From Rhodococcus sp. B7740 (GTDB taxonomy: Bacteria > Actinomycetota > Actinomycetes > Mycobacteriales > Mycobacteriaceae), in the NCBI RefSeq assembly GCF_000954115.1, contig NZ_CP010797.1, forward strand, positions 620,001 to 684,000: a DNA stretch of 64,000 nucleotides, in the 5' to 3' direction. Positions 1 through 8,886 of the stretch are shown here, one piece after another. Position 1 is the stretch's first letter. Each line of letters starts with the position of its first letter. The position numbers were made by a program, and so were the translations under genes. The notes beneath the pieces were generated by a model. That model ran no database searches, had not been told where the DNA came from, and saw only the letters and a list, made by a program, of their open reading frames with translations.

Positions 1-674
1 GACGTCCTGATCGTGCGAATCGCACTGAGGGCCAAACCGTCGGAAATGGGGTTGGCCTTCTTGCTCACGTACGCCTCGATGGCATGAGTGAGCGCATCGA
101 CGCCGGTATCGGCCGTCAAGCGCGCCGGCATCGACATCGTCAACTCGAAGTCGATGATCGAAGCAATCGGCAGGAACGACAGCCCGGGGCACAACATCTT
201 CTCGTCCGATGCCACGTCGGTGATGATGGTGAACTGAGTTGCCTCCGAACCACTTCCGGCCGTGGTAGGTATAGCGATGATCGGTAGCGCGGGGCCGGTC
301 GACAGCACCGGAGCCTTGAAGTCCCGCATCGTGCCGCCCTGCACCGCGAGAATGGCCAGTGCCTTGGCCGTATCCATCGGACTGCCGCCGCCGAACCCGA
401 TGATCGAATCGGCCGAATGCTGCTGCACCGCGTCGAGGCCCGCGACCAAGGAATCGGTCGTCGGATCGGGAACGGTGCCCGAGAACAGTGCCGGGGTCTT
501 CCCGGCCTCGGTCATGATCTTCATCAAACGATCCGCCGAGCCGTTACCGGCCATGAACGCATCGGTGACGAGCAACGGCCGTGACACGTCGAGATCGGTC
601 AGCACCGTCCCCAGCTCTTCGACGGCACCGCCGCCCAGCTTGAGGAACCGAGGAAACGAGATGTTGGAAACCAT
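1..674 (-). CDS. Iron-containing alcohol dehydrogenase (partial, C-terminus off the window)
   Basis: Group III iron-dependent alcohol dehydrogenase, expected to oxidise or reduce an alcohol/aldehyde pair with NAD(P). About 224 N-terminal residues are present; the rest lies beyond the left edge. Visible motifs are the dinucleotide-binding GGGSPMDTAKA, the conserved PTTAGSGSEAT, and the metal-ligand region ending in DALTHAIEAY. The ATG at 674 follows a strong GAAGGAG ribosome site. It lies downstream of the aldehyde dehydrogenase on the same strand, separated by 88 nt that contain a long perfect hairpin, so the two probably belong to one catabolic unit. The substrate cannot be read from sequence; the neighbour suggests a hydroxy-acid or diol route giving a semialdehyde. 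Confidence 0.93.
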   Translation of the reverse strand, partial: MVSNISFPRFLKLGGGAVEELGTVLTDLDVSRPLLVTDAFMAGNGSADRLMKIMTEAGKTPALFSGTVPDPTTDSLVAGLDAVQQHSADSIIGFGGGSPMDTAKALAILAVQGGTMRDFKAPVLSTGPALPIIAIPTTAGSGSEATQFTIITDVASDEKMLCPGLSFLPIASIIDFELTMSMPARLTADTGVDALTHAIEAYVSKKANPISDGLALSAIRTIRT

Positions 675-696
675 GGTGTGCTCCTTCGCGAGGTGA

Positions 697-744
697 CCAT
701 GTGCGCGGAACTTCGTAACCTGCTACGAAGTTCCGCGCACATGG
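697..744 (-). terminator. Perfect 21-bp hairpin between mmsA and the alcohol dehydrogenase
   Basis: Arms at 697-717 and 724-744 are exact reverse complements around a 6-nt loop. There is no T-tract on the minus strand after the stem, so it may be a Rho-independent-like terminator, a partial attenuator or an mRNA 3' stabilising stem. Confidence 0.6.
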
Positions 745-762
745 GCTGGCTGTTTTCGGGGC

Positions 763-2256
763 TCAGCTGTTCTCAGGGAAGCCGAGGTTGATGCCGCCGT
801 GGCTCGGGTCGAGCCAGCGGCTGGTGACGGCCTTTCCTCGGGTGAAGAAGTGCACTCCCTCGGTGCCGTGGGCGTGGCTGTCGCCGAAGAGCGAGTTCTT
901 CCAACCGCCGAAGCTGTAGTAGGACATCGGAACCGGGATGGGGACGTTGATGCCGATCATGCCGACCTCGACCTCGTTCTGGAAGCGTCGGGCCGCGCCG
1001 CCGTCGTTGGTGAAGATGGCGGTGCCGTTGCCGTAGGGATTGTCGTTGATCAGCTGCAGCGCGTCGCCGTAGGTGTCGACGCGAACGACCGACAGGACGG
1101 GTCCGAAGATCTCGTCGGTGTAGATGCTCATGTCGGGAGTCACGTGGTCGATCAGGGTGGGGCCGAGCCAGAATCCGTCGGTGCCACCGTCGGGCTGGAC
1201 GGTGCGGCCGTCGACGACGAGGGTGGCGCCTGCCGCTTCACCTGCATCGACGTACGAGGCGACCTTGTCACGGTGTGCCTTGGTGACGAGCGGACCCATG
1301 TCTGCCCCTCGGGTGCCGTCGCCGGTGACCAACGGTGTTGTCCGCTCGGCGATCTTGGCGACGAGTTCGTCGGCGATGCTGCCGACGGCGACGAGGGCGG
1401 AGATGGCCATGCAGCGTTCGCCTGCGGAGCCGAAGCCCGCGTTGACCATGGCGTCGGCGGCGAGATCGAGATCTGCATCGGGGAGGACGACGGCGTGATT
1501 CTTGGCTCCGCCCAGGGCCTGGACGCGTTTTCCGTGGGCGGTGCCGGTGGCGTAGACGTACTGGGCGATGGGGGTGGAGCCGACGAAGGAGATCGACTTG
1601 ATCTTCTTGTTCTCGAGGAGCTCGTCGACGGCAACCTTGTCGCCCTGCAGGACGTTGAAGACGCCATCGGGTAGGCCTGCCTCGGCCCAGAGCTCGGCGA
1701 GCCAGATACTGGCGCTCGGGTCTTTTTCGGACGGTTTGAGGACGACGGTGTTGCCTGCCGCGATGGCGATGGGGAAGAACCACATCGGGACCATGGCGGG
1801 GAAGTTGAAGGGCGAGATGATGCCGACCGGTCCGAGCGGTTGACGGATGGAGTAGACGTCGACGCCGGTCGACGCGTTCTCGGTGTATCCGCCCTTGAGC
1901 AGATGTGCCATGCCGCAGGCGAATTCGACGACCTCCTGGCCGCGGCCGATCTCACCCAGGGCGTCGGAGAGAACCTTGCCGTGTTCGGCGGTGATGATGG
2001 CGGCGAGCTCGTTCTTCTTGGCGTTCAACAGCTCTCGGAAGGAGAACAGGATGGAGGTGCGCTTGGCCAGTGAGGTGTCGCGCCACGCCGGGAATGCGGC
2101 TGCGGCGGCGTCGATGACCGCACGGGCATCGTCTGTGTCGGCCAGGGTGAGCGTTCCGGTGACCTCGCCGGTGGCGGGGTTGGTGACGGGGGCGGTCCGG
2201 TCGGAGACGCCGGAATAGGTCTTTCCATCGAGCCAGTGCGTGATGACGTCGGTCAA
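763..2256 (-). CDS. mmsA: Methylmalonate-semialdehyde dehydrogenase (CoA-acylating)
   Basis: Aldehyde dehydrogenase superfamily enzyme, 497 residues, the usual MMSDH length. The family oxidises methylmalonate or malonate semialdehyde with NAD+ and CoA to propionyl-CoA or acetyl-CoA, in valine, inositol, beta-alanine or diol breakdown. The catalytic cysteine sits in GSAGERCMAIS, and the N-terminal ITHWLDGKTY segment is typical of MmsA. I chose the TTG at 2256 because it follows GGAAGGA at good spacing and yields the family N-terminus; an upstream extension to 2376 would run into the divergent regulator and reads like non-coding sequence. A LysR gene is divergently transcribed 112 nt away, suggesting control from the shared intergenic region. 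Confidence 0.95.
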   Translation of the reverse strand: MTDVITHWLDGKTYSGVSDRTAPVTNPATGEVTGTLTLADTDDARAVIDAAAAAFPAWRDTSLAKRTSILFSFRELLNAKKNELAAIITAEHGKVLSDALGEIGRGQEVVEFACGMAHLLKGGYTENASTGVDVYSIRQPLGPVGIISPFNFPAMVPMWFFPIAIAAGNTVVLKPSEKDPSASIWLAELWAEAGLPDGVFNVLQGDKVAVDELLENKKIKSISFVGSTPIAQYVYATGTAHGKRVQALGGAKNHAVVLPDADLDLAADAMVNAGFGSAGERCMAISALVAVGSIADELVAKIAERTTPLVTGDGTRGADMGPLVTKAHRDKVASYVDAGEAAGATLVVDGRTVQPDGGTDGFWLGPTLIDHVTPDMSIYTDEIFGPVLSVVRVDTYGDALQLINDNPYGNGTAIFTNDGGAARRFQNEVEVGMIGINVPIPVPMSYYSFGGWKNSLFGDSHAHGTEGVHFFTRGKAVTSRWLDPSHGGINLGFPENS

Positions 2257-2311
2257 CGTTCGATCCTTCCATCGGTGTGTCTCGAGTCTCACTTGTACGG
2301 ATGCACATGTC

Positions 2312-2349
2312 AAAGGCCAAAACCGCAGATCGCTGTGCAGAAATGCACA
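2312..2349. promoter_or_regulatory. Candidate LysR operator between mmsA and the LysR gene
   Basis: A perfect inverted repeat TGTGCA-GAAA-TGCACA lies at 2334-2349, and a further TGCACA half-site at 2312-2317, inside the divergent intergenic region. This arrangement, a palindrome near the regulator start plus a second half-site towards the target gene, fits LysR-type control of mmsA. The site is seen; binding is inferred. Confidence 0.5.
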
Positions 2350-2368
2350 CCGGCGATAGTCTCGGTAG

Positions 2369-3265
2369 GTGTTCAACGCAGACCATCTCCGCTACTTCCT
2401 CGAAGTGTCGAGGACCGGGCGTTTGACCGACGCCTCGCACACTCTCGGTGTCGACCACACCACCGTCGGTCGGCGCATCACGGCTCTCGAGAAGTCGGCC
2501 GGGCAGCGCCTGTTCGACAGAACGCCGTCGGGTTGGCGACTGACCGAGGCGGGTCGACGCCTCGTCGCATACGCAGAGACCGTCGAGTCGACACTCATCG
2601 CGGCGTTCGAGGATCAGACCTCGGACACCGGCTCCCTGCGAGGAACCGTGCGGATCGCGGCCCCGGACGGTTTCGGAGCGTTCGTGCTGACACCGAAACT
2701 GGGAGTACTCCGAGACAAGCACCCCGATCTCGACATCGAACTGGTCACCGCCACCGAGCACAACTCGCTGGCCACCAGGGAGTTCGACATCGCAATCACG
2801 TTGGAGCGGCCGTCACCGAGGTTCGTCACTACCCGCAGGTTGGCGACGTACTCCCTCGAGCTCTATGCGTCCGCCGAGTACCTCGCCGCGATGGCACCGA
2901 TCAGGACCGTCGACGAGCTGCGTGAACACACACTGATCTCGTACGTGGACGCGCTGCTCGATGTGGCACCGCTGCGCATCCTGGATGCGATCCTGCCGGA
3001 GGGCCACGCTCAGATTCAGACCAACAACATCACCGGGCAGTGGATCGCAGCGAGATCCGGTGTGGGGATTGCGCCCCTGCCCAGCTATATCGGTGAGCCG
3101 GACGGGGCCCTCGTGTCGGTGCTGCCCGGTGTCGTCTCGGTCGAGCGCACGTATTGGACGGTGGTACCGCGAGAGCTGACCGGACTCGCGCGGGTGAAAG
3201 CCGTCGACGAATTTCTCCGGTCGGTCGTGACCGACGAACAGCATCTGTTTCCTGTGCCGCAGTAA
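2369..3265 (+). CDS. LysR-family transcriptional regulator
   Basis: 298 residues, normal for the family. An N-terminal winged helix-turn-helix (about residues 1-60, with DASHTLGVDHTTVGRRITAL) is followed by a periplasmic-binding-like effector domain from about residue 90. The start is GTG at 2369. It is divergent from mmsA, the classical arrangement in which a LysR protein senses a substrate or intermediate of the pathway it controls. Effector unknown. It may repress or activate mmsA and the downstream alcohol dehydrogenase. Confidence 0.95.
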   Translation: MFNADHLRYFLEVSRTGRLTDASHTLGVDHTTVGRRITALEKSAGQRLFDRTPSGWRLTEAGRRLVAYAETVESTLIAAFEDQTSDTGSLRGTVRIAAPDGFGAFVLTPKLGVLRDKHPDLDIELVTATEHNSLATREFDIAITLERPSPRFVTTRRLATYSLELYASAEYLAAMAPIRTVDELREHTLISYVDALLDVAPLRILDAILPEGHAQIQTNNITGQWIAARSGVGIAPLPSYIGEPDGALVSVLPGVVSVERTYWTVVPRELTGLARVKAVDEFLRSVVTDEQHLFPVPQ

Positions 3266-3456
3266 CGACGGGACAAACGCACATCCCGAGAGTGTCGGTG
3301 GCCGTTGATATTTGGACGATCCGATGAGACCGACGTCTCGTGACCACGGACACACGTGACGCCGACCTCAAAGGCGTGGGAATCGCCTTACTCGCGGGTA
3401 ACAATCTGTTACGCCCACATCCGCTCGGCGGATCCACACGAGATTCTGGGGGAATC
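3266..3456. other. Intergenic stretch before a small ORF, with a 15-bp palindrome
   Basis: This stretch and the small ORF after it fill a 363-bp gap between larger genes. It contains the palindrome GTAAC-N5-GTTAC at 3398-3412, which could be an operator or part of a promoter. Nothing else recognisable was seen. Confidence 0.4.
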
Positions 3457-3582
3457 ATGACGATGTTCGTAATGGCAGCAGTCGGCTTCGTAGGAATGGC
3501 AATCGCCCTGCTCAACGACGGAAGCGACATCGACTTCCGCAACCGTCAACTGGCAGGTGCGTACCGTCACCGCTGGGCCTGA
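3457..3582 (+). CDS. Possible 41-residue small membrane protein
   Basis: Short ORF starting at an ATG 3 nt after a GGGGGAA ribosome-site-like stretch. The product has one hydrophobic helix near the N-terminus (about residues 3-18, MFVMAAVGFVGMAIALL) and a short polar tail ending in HRWA. I do not recognise the family. It sits alone between the LysR gene and cobD, with a palindrome 45 nt upstream. Support comes from the start-site context and a plausible transmembrane segment only; it could also be chance. No function assigned. Confidence 0.4.
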   Translation: MTMFVMAAVGFVGMAIALLNDGSDIDFRNRQLAGAYRHRWA

Positions 3583-3628
3583 CAGTCCGGTGTCCTGAGC
3601 CCGGTGTGCAGTTGGCAAGATTCGTGGG

Positions 3629-4597
3629 ATGTGGACACACCCCCGAGCGATCGGCTTACTGGTCGGCTACGGCCTCGATCGAGTGTTCGCAGACCCGAGA
3701 CGCTGGCACCCGGTCGCAGGATTCGGGACCACGGCACTGCGCGTCGAACGCGCCCTCTACCGCGACAGTCGAGCCTCGGGCGTCGTCCATGCGGCCGCGC
3801 TGATCGGCTCGATGACCGCACTCGGCGTCGCGTCGAGTCGCGTGGCCGCCCGTGTGGGTGCACCTGCTGAAGTTGCTCTGGTCGCGGCGGCTACCTGGGC
3901 CGCGCTCGGAGGCACGTCACTGTCGAAGGTGGGGCGGCAGATGGCCGACCATCTCGACAACGACGACCTCGAGAGCGCACGCGCACTGCTTCCGTCACTG
4001 TGCGGTCGAGATCCGGAACCACTCGACTCCGACGGTCTAGCACGCGCCGCACTCGAGTCCATCGCGGAGAACACCTCCGATGCGACGGTCGGCGTGTTGG
4101 TGTGGGGAGCGCTGGCCGGGGTGCCGGGAATTCTGGCCTACCGAGCGAGCAACACGCTCGACGCGATGGTCGGCTACCGCTCGCCGAAGTATCTGCGCTT
4201 CGGTTGGGCCGCAGCACGAATCGACGACGTCCTGAACCTGCTGCCGGCCCGCGTCACCGGCGTGGCGACGGTCGTCGCAGCTCCGTCGGTGCAGGGTTCG
4301 CCCGCCCGAGCCCTGAAGATGTGGCGACGCGACGCCGCGCAGCACCCCAGCCCCAACGCAGGTGTCGCGGAGGCGTCGGCTGCCGGGGCACTGGGGCTGC
4401 AACTGGGTGGCAGAACGCAGTACCGACACGGCGTCGAGATCAGGCCGACACTCGGTGACGGACACGCGCCGACCGCACGCGATCTTCGCCGATCGGTCGC
4501 ACTGTCGAGCCGAGTGCAAGAACTGTCTGCGGTCGCTTCAGCGATTCTTTCCGTAGCGATCGGCCAGGCGAGGATCCGACGGCGTCGTCTGGCGTGA
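3629..4597 (+). CDS. cobD: Adenosylcobinamide-phosphate synthase CobD/CbiB
   Basis: Integral membrane enzyme, 322 residues, which joins adenosylcobyric acid with aminopropanol (phosphate) to form adenosylcobinamide (phosphate). Family hallmarks are the N-terminal GYGLDRVFADPRRWHPV, the central ESIAENTSDATVGVL, and YRASNTLDAMVGYRSPKY. Several hydrophobic segments are spread through the protein. The ATG at 3629 gives the usual N-terminus. It is one of several cobalamin genes scattered through this window (cobC, cobS, cobT, cobU). Its 3' end overlaps the convergent SURF1 gene by 60 nt. Confidence 0.95.
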   Translation: MWTHPRAIGLLVGYGLDRVFADPRRWHPVAGFGTTALRVERALYRDSRASGVVHAAALIGSMTALGVASSRVAARVGAPAEVALVAAATWAALGGTSLSKVGRQMADHLDNDDLESARALLPSLCGRDPEPLDSDGLARAALESIAENTSDATVGVLVWGALAGVPGILAYRASNTLDAMVGYRSPKYLRFGWAAARIDDVLNLLPARVTGVATVVAAPSVQGSPARALKMWRRDAAQHPSPNAGVAEASAAGALGLQLGGRTQYRHGVEIRPTLGDGHAPTARDLRRSVALSSRVQELSAVASAILSVAIGQARIRRRRLA

Positions 4598-5476
4598 CGC
4601 CGCGCGTGCCCTCGCTCGCTTCTCGCGACGCGTGGGCAGCGTGAACTCTTCTTCCTCGTCCGGACCGGCCTGAGCCGGACCGGCCTCGTTCTCGCGCTCG
4701 GGCTCGGTATCCGGCTCGCCGGGGATCGCGTCCGCGAGTTGTGCACGCGCATTGCGGCGTTCCCGAATCTCCGCCCGAGCGAAATAGGCCAGACCCAACG
4801 GTGCCATGATGCCGAACGCCAGCCACTGCAGACCGTAGGACAGATAGGGGCCTGCGTCGGTCTGCGGCAGTTCGATCAAGCCGAGACCGCCCGGCTGACC
4901 GTCGTCGAGCTGGAGATATCCGTCGATGGCGTCGACTCCTACCGCCGCGCCGATCTGTTCCGGGTTGATGTTGTAGACCTGCAGTCGACCGTCGTCCTCG
5001 ACGGGCTCGCGCGAGGTGCCCTCGGCTTGTCGTACCCGTGCGTTCAGTGTCACGTCACCGGTGGGGGCCGCCTCGAACTCGGGCGCTCTGGTTCCTTCCA
5101 CCGGCAGTACGTATCCGCGGTTGACGAGCACGGTGGGCCCGCCGTCGATTACGAACGGGGTGATGACCTCGTATGCGGGCTGATCACGGATGCTGCGCAG
5201 CCGCACCAGCACGTCGGAATCTGCGACGTAGGACCCGGGGGCGATGACCCGACGCCACTCGTCCTCGGCCGGAAACCCGTCGGCGGTGAGAACGTCCGAG
5301 ATCGGTACCGGATCCGCGTCGACGGATCGGGTGATCAGATCGTTGCGCTCGGACGTCGAGGTGTTCTTTCCCAACTGCCACGGAGCGAGCACGCTGAAGC
5401 ACAGGAATGCGAAGGCCAGCACCACCGCAGCCAGCACCAACCACTTGGGTCGCAGCAAGAACGCTAACTTGTCCAC
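4538..5476 (-). CDS. SURF1 family protein
   Basis: 312-residue membrane protein of the SURF1/Shy1 family, involved in assembly of cytochrome c oxidase in other organisms. An N-terminal transmembrane helix (about residues 13-33) is followed by APWQLGKN, a large extracytoplasmic region with VNRGYVLP, then a second helix near residue 220 (YGLQWLAFGIMAPLGLAYF). The C-terminus is a charged, disordered-looking tail rich in Glu and Arg. It precedes no oxidase genes directly, but the aa3 oxidase genes ctaC, ctaF and ctaE lie later in the window. Upstream on the same strand are the phosphatase and HAD genes. The gene overlaps the 3' end of cobD. Confidence 0.92.
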   Translation of the reverse strand: MDKLAFLLRPKWLVLAAVVLAFAFLCFSVLAPWQLGKNTSTSERNDLITRSVDADPVPISDVLTADGFPAEDEWRRVIAPGSYVADSDVLVRLRSIRDQPAYEVITPFVIDGGPTVLVNRGYVLPVEGTRAPEFEAAPTGDVTLNARVRQAEGTSREPVEDDGRLQVYNINPEQIGAAVGVDAIDGYLQLDDGQPGGLGLIELPQTDAGPYLSYGLQWLAFGIMAPLGLAYFARAEIRERRNARAQLADAIPGEPDTEPERENEAGPAQAGPDEEEEFTLPTRREKRARARAASRQTTPSDPRLADRYGKNR

Positions 5477-5494
5477 GCCACCACGGTAGCCGGG

Positions 5495-5968
5495 TCAGCG
5501 AGGGAGCCGAGACCGTGCCCAGTCCAGCAAGCCGGGCACGGCACCTTCGATCTGCTCGCGCACCTCGGTGAATGCCGAATCGGATGAGTAGTACGGATCG
5601 GCCACCGACGAGTCGTCGGCATCGGGGTCGAACGACCGCAGCAAGGCGACACGATCGGCCGGAGCACCGAGCTGCAGCAGGGCGCGAGCATGGCCGGTAT
5701 CGAGTGCGACGATCAGATCCGCTGCCAGATGATCCGGCCCGACCTGCGCCGCCGCGTGCTCGCTGTCGTATCCGTGGGCATCGAGCTCGGCGACGGTTCG
5801 AGGATCCGCGCCGTCGCCCACATGCCAACCGCCGGTCCCGGCGCTCGAGACGCGCACCGCCTCGCTCAGGCCGGCGTCGCGCAGATGAACGGCGAAGACC
5901 TTCTCGGCCATGGGCGATCGGCAGATGTTGCCGGTGCACACGAACGTCACGTGCAGTGGCTCGGTCAT
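5495..5968 (-). CDS. ptpA: Low-molecular-weight protein-tyrosine phosphatase (PtpA-like)
   Basis: 157-residue cytosolic phosphatase hydrolysing phosphotyrosine. The P-loop is CTGNICRS with nucleophile Cys11 and Arg17; the general acid is Asp124 in ADPYY. Two adjacent tyrosines (126-127) follow the acid Asp. In M. tuberculosis PtpA the equivalent pair is the target of the HAD-type kinase PtkA. The ATG at 5968 overlaps the stop of the upstream HAD gene by 4 nt, so the two are translationally coupled. Longer upstream starts would lie inside the HAD gene in another frame. Confidence 0.95.
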   Translation of the reverse strand: MTEPLHVTFVCTGNICRSPMAEKVFAVHLRDAGLSEAVRVSSAGTGGWHVGDGADPRTVAELDAHGYDSEHAAAQVGPDHLAADLIVALDTGHARALLQLGAPADRVALLRSFDPDADDSSVADPYYSSDSAFTEVREQIEGAVPGLLDWARSRLPR

Positions 5969-6657
5969 CGCACGGCCGCCGTGTTCTGCTCGAGCACGGC
6001 GGCCAGCTCGTCCATGCTCGACGCGGTGAACGCGGCGTCGTCGCTCTCGCCGTCGACGCCGTAGCCCCACTCGACGTACACCGTGGGAATGCCGAATCGA
6101 GCGGCACCGTGCACGTCGTGATCACGATCACCGATCATGATCACCCCGGCGGTGCCGCCGTCCGCGGACTCCACCGGGTCGATGCCGAGGTTGGTCAGCG
6201 AATGCGCGATCACGTCGGACTTCGCCCGTCGGGTGCCGTCGTTGCTGGCACCGCCGATGAACTCGAAGTAGCGCGACAGACCGAAGTGGTCCAGAATCCG
6301 GACCGCGAATCGCTCCGACTTCGACGTCGCCACACCGAGCCGGACGCCGCGATCCTGCAATCGCGTCAACACCGACTCGATGCCGTCGAACGCGGTGTTC
6401 TCGGCCCAGCCCCGCTCGTCGTAACGCTGGAAGTACGCCGCCGGGGCACGCTGCGCAGCATCCTCGTCCAGGCCGAGGCCGCGCAACGTGTCGATCAGTG
6501 GTGGTCCGACGACCATCGACAGCTGTTCCTCGGTCGGTTCGGGGGCATCCACCGACGCCAGTGCGTGGCGAAAACCGGCGTGAATTCCCGGTGCGGAATC
6601 GGTCAACGTCCCATCGAGATCGAACAGGACAACGGACGCGGGAGCATCGACGGACAT
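5965..6657 (-). CDS. HAD-family hydrolase, PtkA-like partner of PtpA
   Basis: 230-residue haloacid dehalogenase-fold protein. Motif I is FDLDGTLTD (nucleophile Asp13, Asp15), motif II lies in GVATSKSERFA, and motif IV in MIGDRDHDVHGA. By sequence alone it looks like a phosphoglycolate phosphatase. By position, immediately upstream of and overlapping ptpA, it corresponds to Rv2232 PtkA, reported as a protein tyrosine kinase acting on PtpA. The M. tuberculosis protein carries an additional disordered N-terminal region of roughly 70 residues; here it is absent, and the divergent cobC 55 nt away leaves no room for it. Activity as phosphatase or kinase is therefore open. Confidence 0.9.
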   Translation of the reverse strand: MSVDAPASVVLFDLDGTLTDSAPGIHAGFRHALASVDAPEPTEEQLSMVVGPPLIDTLRGLGLDEDAAQRAPAAYFQRYDERGWAENTAFDGIESVLTRLQDRGVRLGVATSKSERFAVRILDHFGLSRYFEFIGGASNDGTRRAKSDVIAHSLTNLGIDPVESADGGTAGVIMIGDRDHDVHGAARFGIPTVYVEWGYGVDGESDDAAFTASSMDELAAVLEQNTAAVR

Positions 6658-6712
6658 GGTCGGAGCCTATCGGTGCGGGCTGTTCGGTGACGGCGCGGCT
6701 ACGCTCGTCGCG

Positions 6713-7750
6713 ATGTCCGACACAGCTGCCGATCCCGATGCGCTCCTCCGTCACCACGGAGACGTCGAGGTCGATTCCGGATTCGTCGACTTCGCCGTCA
6801 ACGTACGCGGCGACGGACCGCCGGCATGGCTTCGCGATCGGCTCGGCGCGGCACTGAGTTCGTTGGGTTCGTACCCGAGCACGGCCGCCGAGACGGCCGC
6901 GCGAGAACAGGTGGCCGAACACCACGGCCGCTCACCGGACGAGGTACTGCTGCTCAGCGGCGGGGCCGAGGGTTTCTCGATGCTGCCGCGGCTTCGGCCC
7001 CAGCTCGTGGCGACGATCCACCCGTCGTTCACCGAGCCCGACTGGGTGCTGGAGCAGGCAGGCAGTGCGGTGCACCGAGTGATCCTGCCGCCACCCTTCG
7101 AGCTCGACCCGACGCTCGTACCCGACACCGCCGACATGGTGATCCTCGGCAACCCGACCAACCCCACATCGGTTCTGCACCCCCGTGAGGCGGTCCTGAG
7201 TCTGCGTGGATCCGGACGCATGCTGGTGATCGACGAGGCCTTCGCCGACGCAGTGCTCGGGGAGGGGGAATCGGTGGCGTCACAGAGCCTGGACGATGTG
7301 CTGGTTCTGCGCAGCCTGACCAAGACGTGGGCGTTGGCGGGATTGCGGTGTGGATACGCACTGGGGCACCCCGACGTCCTCGCGCGACTGCAGTACGGCC
7401 GTGCGCACTGGCCCCTGGGGAGTCTGCAGATCGAAGCGATCCGCGCCTGCACCGAACCGTTCGCCGTCGATCGGGCACGCGTCGAATCGGAGCGCATCCA
7501 CCGCGAACGCACCGCGATGACCCAGCGCCTCGAGGCCTTGGGCCTGGACATCACCGGCCCGGCCCGTGCGCCGTTTCTGCTGCTCTGCGTCGACGGAGCG
7601 GATGTTGTTCGAGAACGCCTGCGCACGATGGGTATCGCGGTGCGGCGCGCGGACACGTTCCCGGGACTCGACCGGCACTACCTGCGCGTCGCGGTACGGG
7701 ACTCGCAGCGGGTCGACATACTGGTGGACGCGTTGAAGACCGTTCTGTGA
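6713..7750 (+). CDS. cobC: CobC-like PLP-dependent aminotransferase / threonine-phosphate decarboxylase
   Basis: 345-residue fold-type I PLP enzyme annotated in actinobacteria as CobC (Rv2231c in M. tuberculosis). The family includes L-threonine-O-3-phosphate decarboxylase, which supplies aminopropanol phosphate for cobalamin, and histidinol-phosphate aminotransferases. The PLP lysine is Lys204 in [11 protein letters not shown]; the ILGNPTNPT and VIDEAFAD motifs are present. The ATG at 6713 is preferred to 6656, which would overlap the divergent HAD gene. It is followed 14 nt later by the Nif3 gene, whose ribosome site begins at the cobC stop codon. Confidence 0.88.
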   Translation: MSDTAADPDALLRHHGDVEVDSGFVDFAVNVRGDGPPAWLRDRLGAALSSLGSYPSTAAETAAREQVAEHHGRSPDEVLLLSGGAEGFSMLPRLRPQLVATIHPSFTEPDWVLEQAGSAVHRVILPPPFELDPTLVPDTADMVILGNPTNPTSVLHPREAVLSLRGSGRMLVIDEAFADAVLGEGESVASQSLDDVLVLRSLTKTWALAGLRCGYALGHPDVLARLQYGRAHWPLGSLQIEAIRACTEPFAVDRARVESERIHRERTAMTQRLEALGLDITGPARAPFLLLCVDGADVVRERLRTMGIAVRRADTFPGLDRHYLRVAVRDSQRVDILVDALKTVL

Positions 7751-7764
7751 GGAGAGCAGCGAAC

Positions 7765-8886
7765 ATGGCAGTGACACTGGCCGACGTCATCGAGGTGCTC
7801 GACGACGCGTACCCACCCCGACTTGCGGAGAGCTGGGACTCGGTGGGCCTGGTGTGCGGAGATCCGAAAGCTGTTGTGCAGCAAGTCGTGTACACCGTCG
7901 ACGTCACCGACGCCGTGGTCGACGACGCCATCGCCCGCGGTGCCGATCTCATCGTCGCCCACCATCCCTTGCTGCTCAAAGGCGTCGACACCGTCGCGGC
8001 CGACACCGCGAAAGGATCGGTGATCCACCGCCTGATCAAGGCCGACTGCGCGCTGTTCACCGCCCACACCAACGCCGACTCCGCAGATCCCGGAGTCTCC
8101 GACGCACTCGCATCCGCGCTCGGGGTGATCGACACCCGGCCACTCGATCCCATTCCGTCTCCCGCACACGACAAGTGGGTGATCTTCGTGCCCACCGCCG
8201 ACTCGGCGGCGGTGCGACAGGCCCTGTTCGACGCCGGAGCCGGGCAGATCGGCGAGTACAGCGAAGCGAGCTGGCAGAGTGCGGGTCTCGGCCGATTCCG
8301 TCCGGGCCCGAACGCACACCCGACGCTCGGCGTTCTCGGCGAGGTGCACACCGAGGCGGAGGATCGCATCGAGGTCGTGGCCCCCAAAGGGCTACGTGCT
8401 CAGGTACTTTCGGCGATGCGTCGGGCACACCCGTACGAGGAGCCCGCGTTCGACGTATTCGAATCCGCGGCTCTACCGTCGTGCACCGGCCTGGGCCGCA
8501 TCGGAAAACTACCGAATCCGATGACGTTGGCCGAGTTCACCGAGGTCGTCCGCGAGGCGTTGCCAGCCACGACGTGGGGAGTACGCGCAGCGGGAAACCC
8601 CGACGCCATGGTTTCGGTGGTTGCGATGTGCGGGGGAGCGGGTGACTCGTTCCTCTCCGCGGTGGCGCGCACCGACGCCGATGTGTACGTCACCTCCGAT
8701 CTGCGGCACCACCCGGTCGACGAGCACCTGCGCGCCGGCGGCCCCGCGGTGATCGACACCGCACACTGGGCCTCGGAGTTCCCGTGGTGCGCACAGGCGC
8801 GAGACATCGTCGACGCCGCGTTCGGTGACACCGAGGGATGGAACAGCTGGGTCACCGAGGTGCGTACCGACCCGTGGACACTGTGA
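7765..8886 (+). CDS. Nif3-like dinuclear metal centre hexameric protein
   Basis: 373-residue member of the DUF34/Nif3 family (YbgI-like), with two conserved halves and an inserted middle domain as in other Gram-positive members. Metal ligands are visible in [17 protein letters not shown] and the C-terminal IDTAHWASE. Function is not settled; a GTP cyclohydrolase-like or metal-insertion role has been proposed. The ATG at 7765 follows GAGGAGA overlapping the cobC stop, so the genes are coupled. The next gene (zinc ribbon) starts 104 nt downstream, the same order as in mycobacteria. Confidence 0.92.
   Translation: MAVTLADVIEVLDDAYPPRLAESWDSVGLVCGDPKAVVQQVVYTVDVTDAVVDDAIARGADLIVAHHPLLLKGVDTVAADTAKGSVIHRLIKADCALFTAHTNADSADPGVSDALASALGVIDTRPLDPIPSPAHDKWVIFVPTADSAAVRQALFDAGAGQIGEYSEASWQSAGLGRFRPGPNAHPTLGVLGEVHTEAEDRIEVVAPKGLRAQVLSAMRRAHPYEEPAFDVFESAALPSCTGLGRIGKLPNPMTLAEFTEVVREALPATTWGVRAAGNPDAMVSVVAMCGGAGDSFLSAVARTDADVYVTSDLRHHPVDEHLRAGGPAVIDTAHWASEFPWCAQARDIVDAAFGDTEGWNSWVTEVRTDPWTL

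Noticed and set aside
84..696. Plus-strand frames across the left edge (67 and 144 codons)
   Set aside because: They are antisense to the iron alcohol dehydrogenase, whose motifs are unmistakable on the minus strand.
799..1674. 291-codon open frame on the plus strand across mmsA
   Set aside because: Antisense shadow of a well-conserved dehydrogenase.
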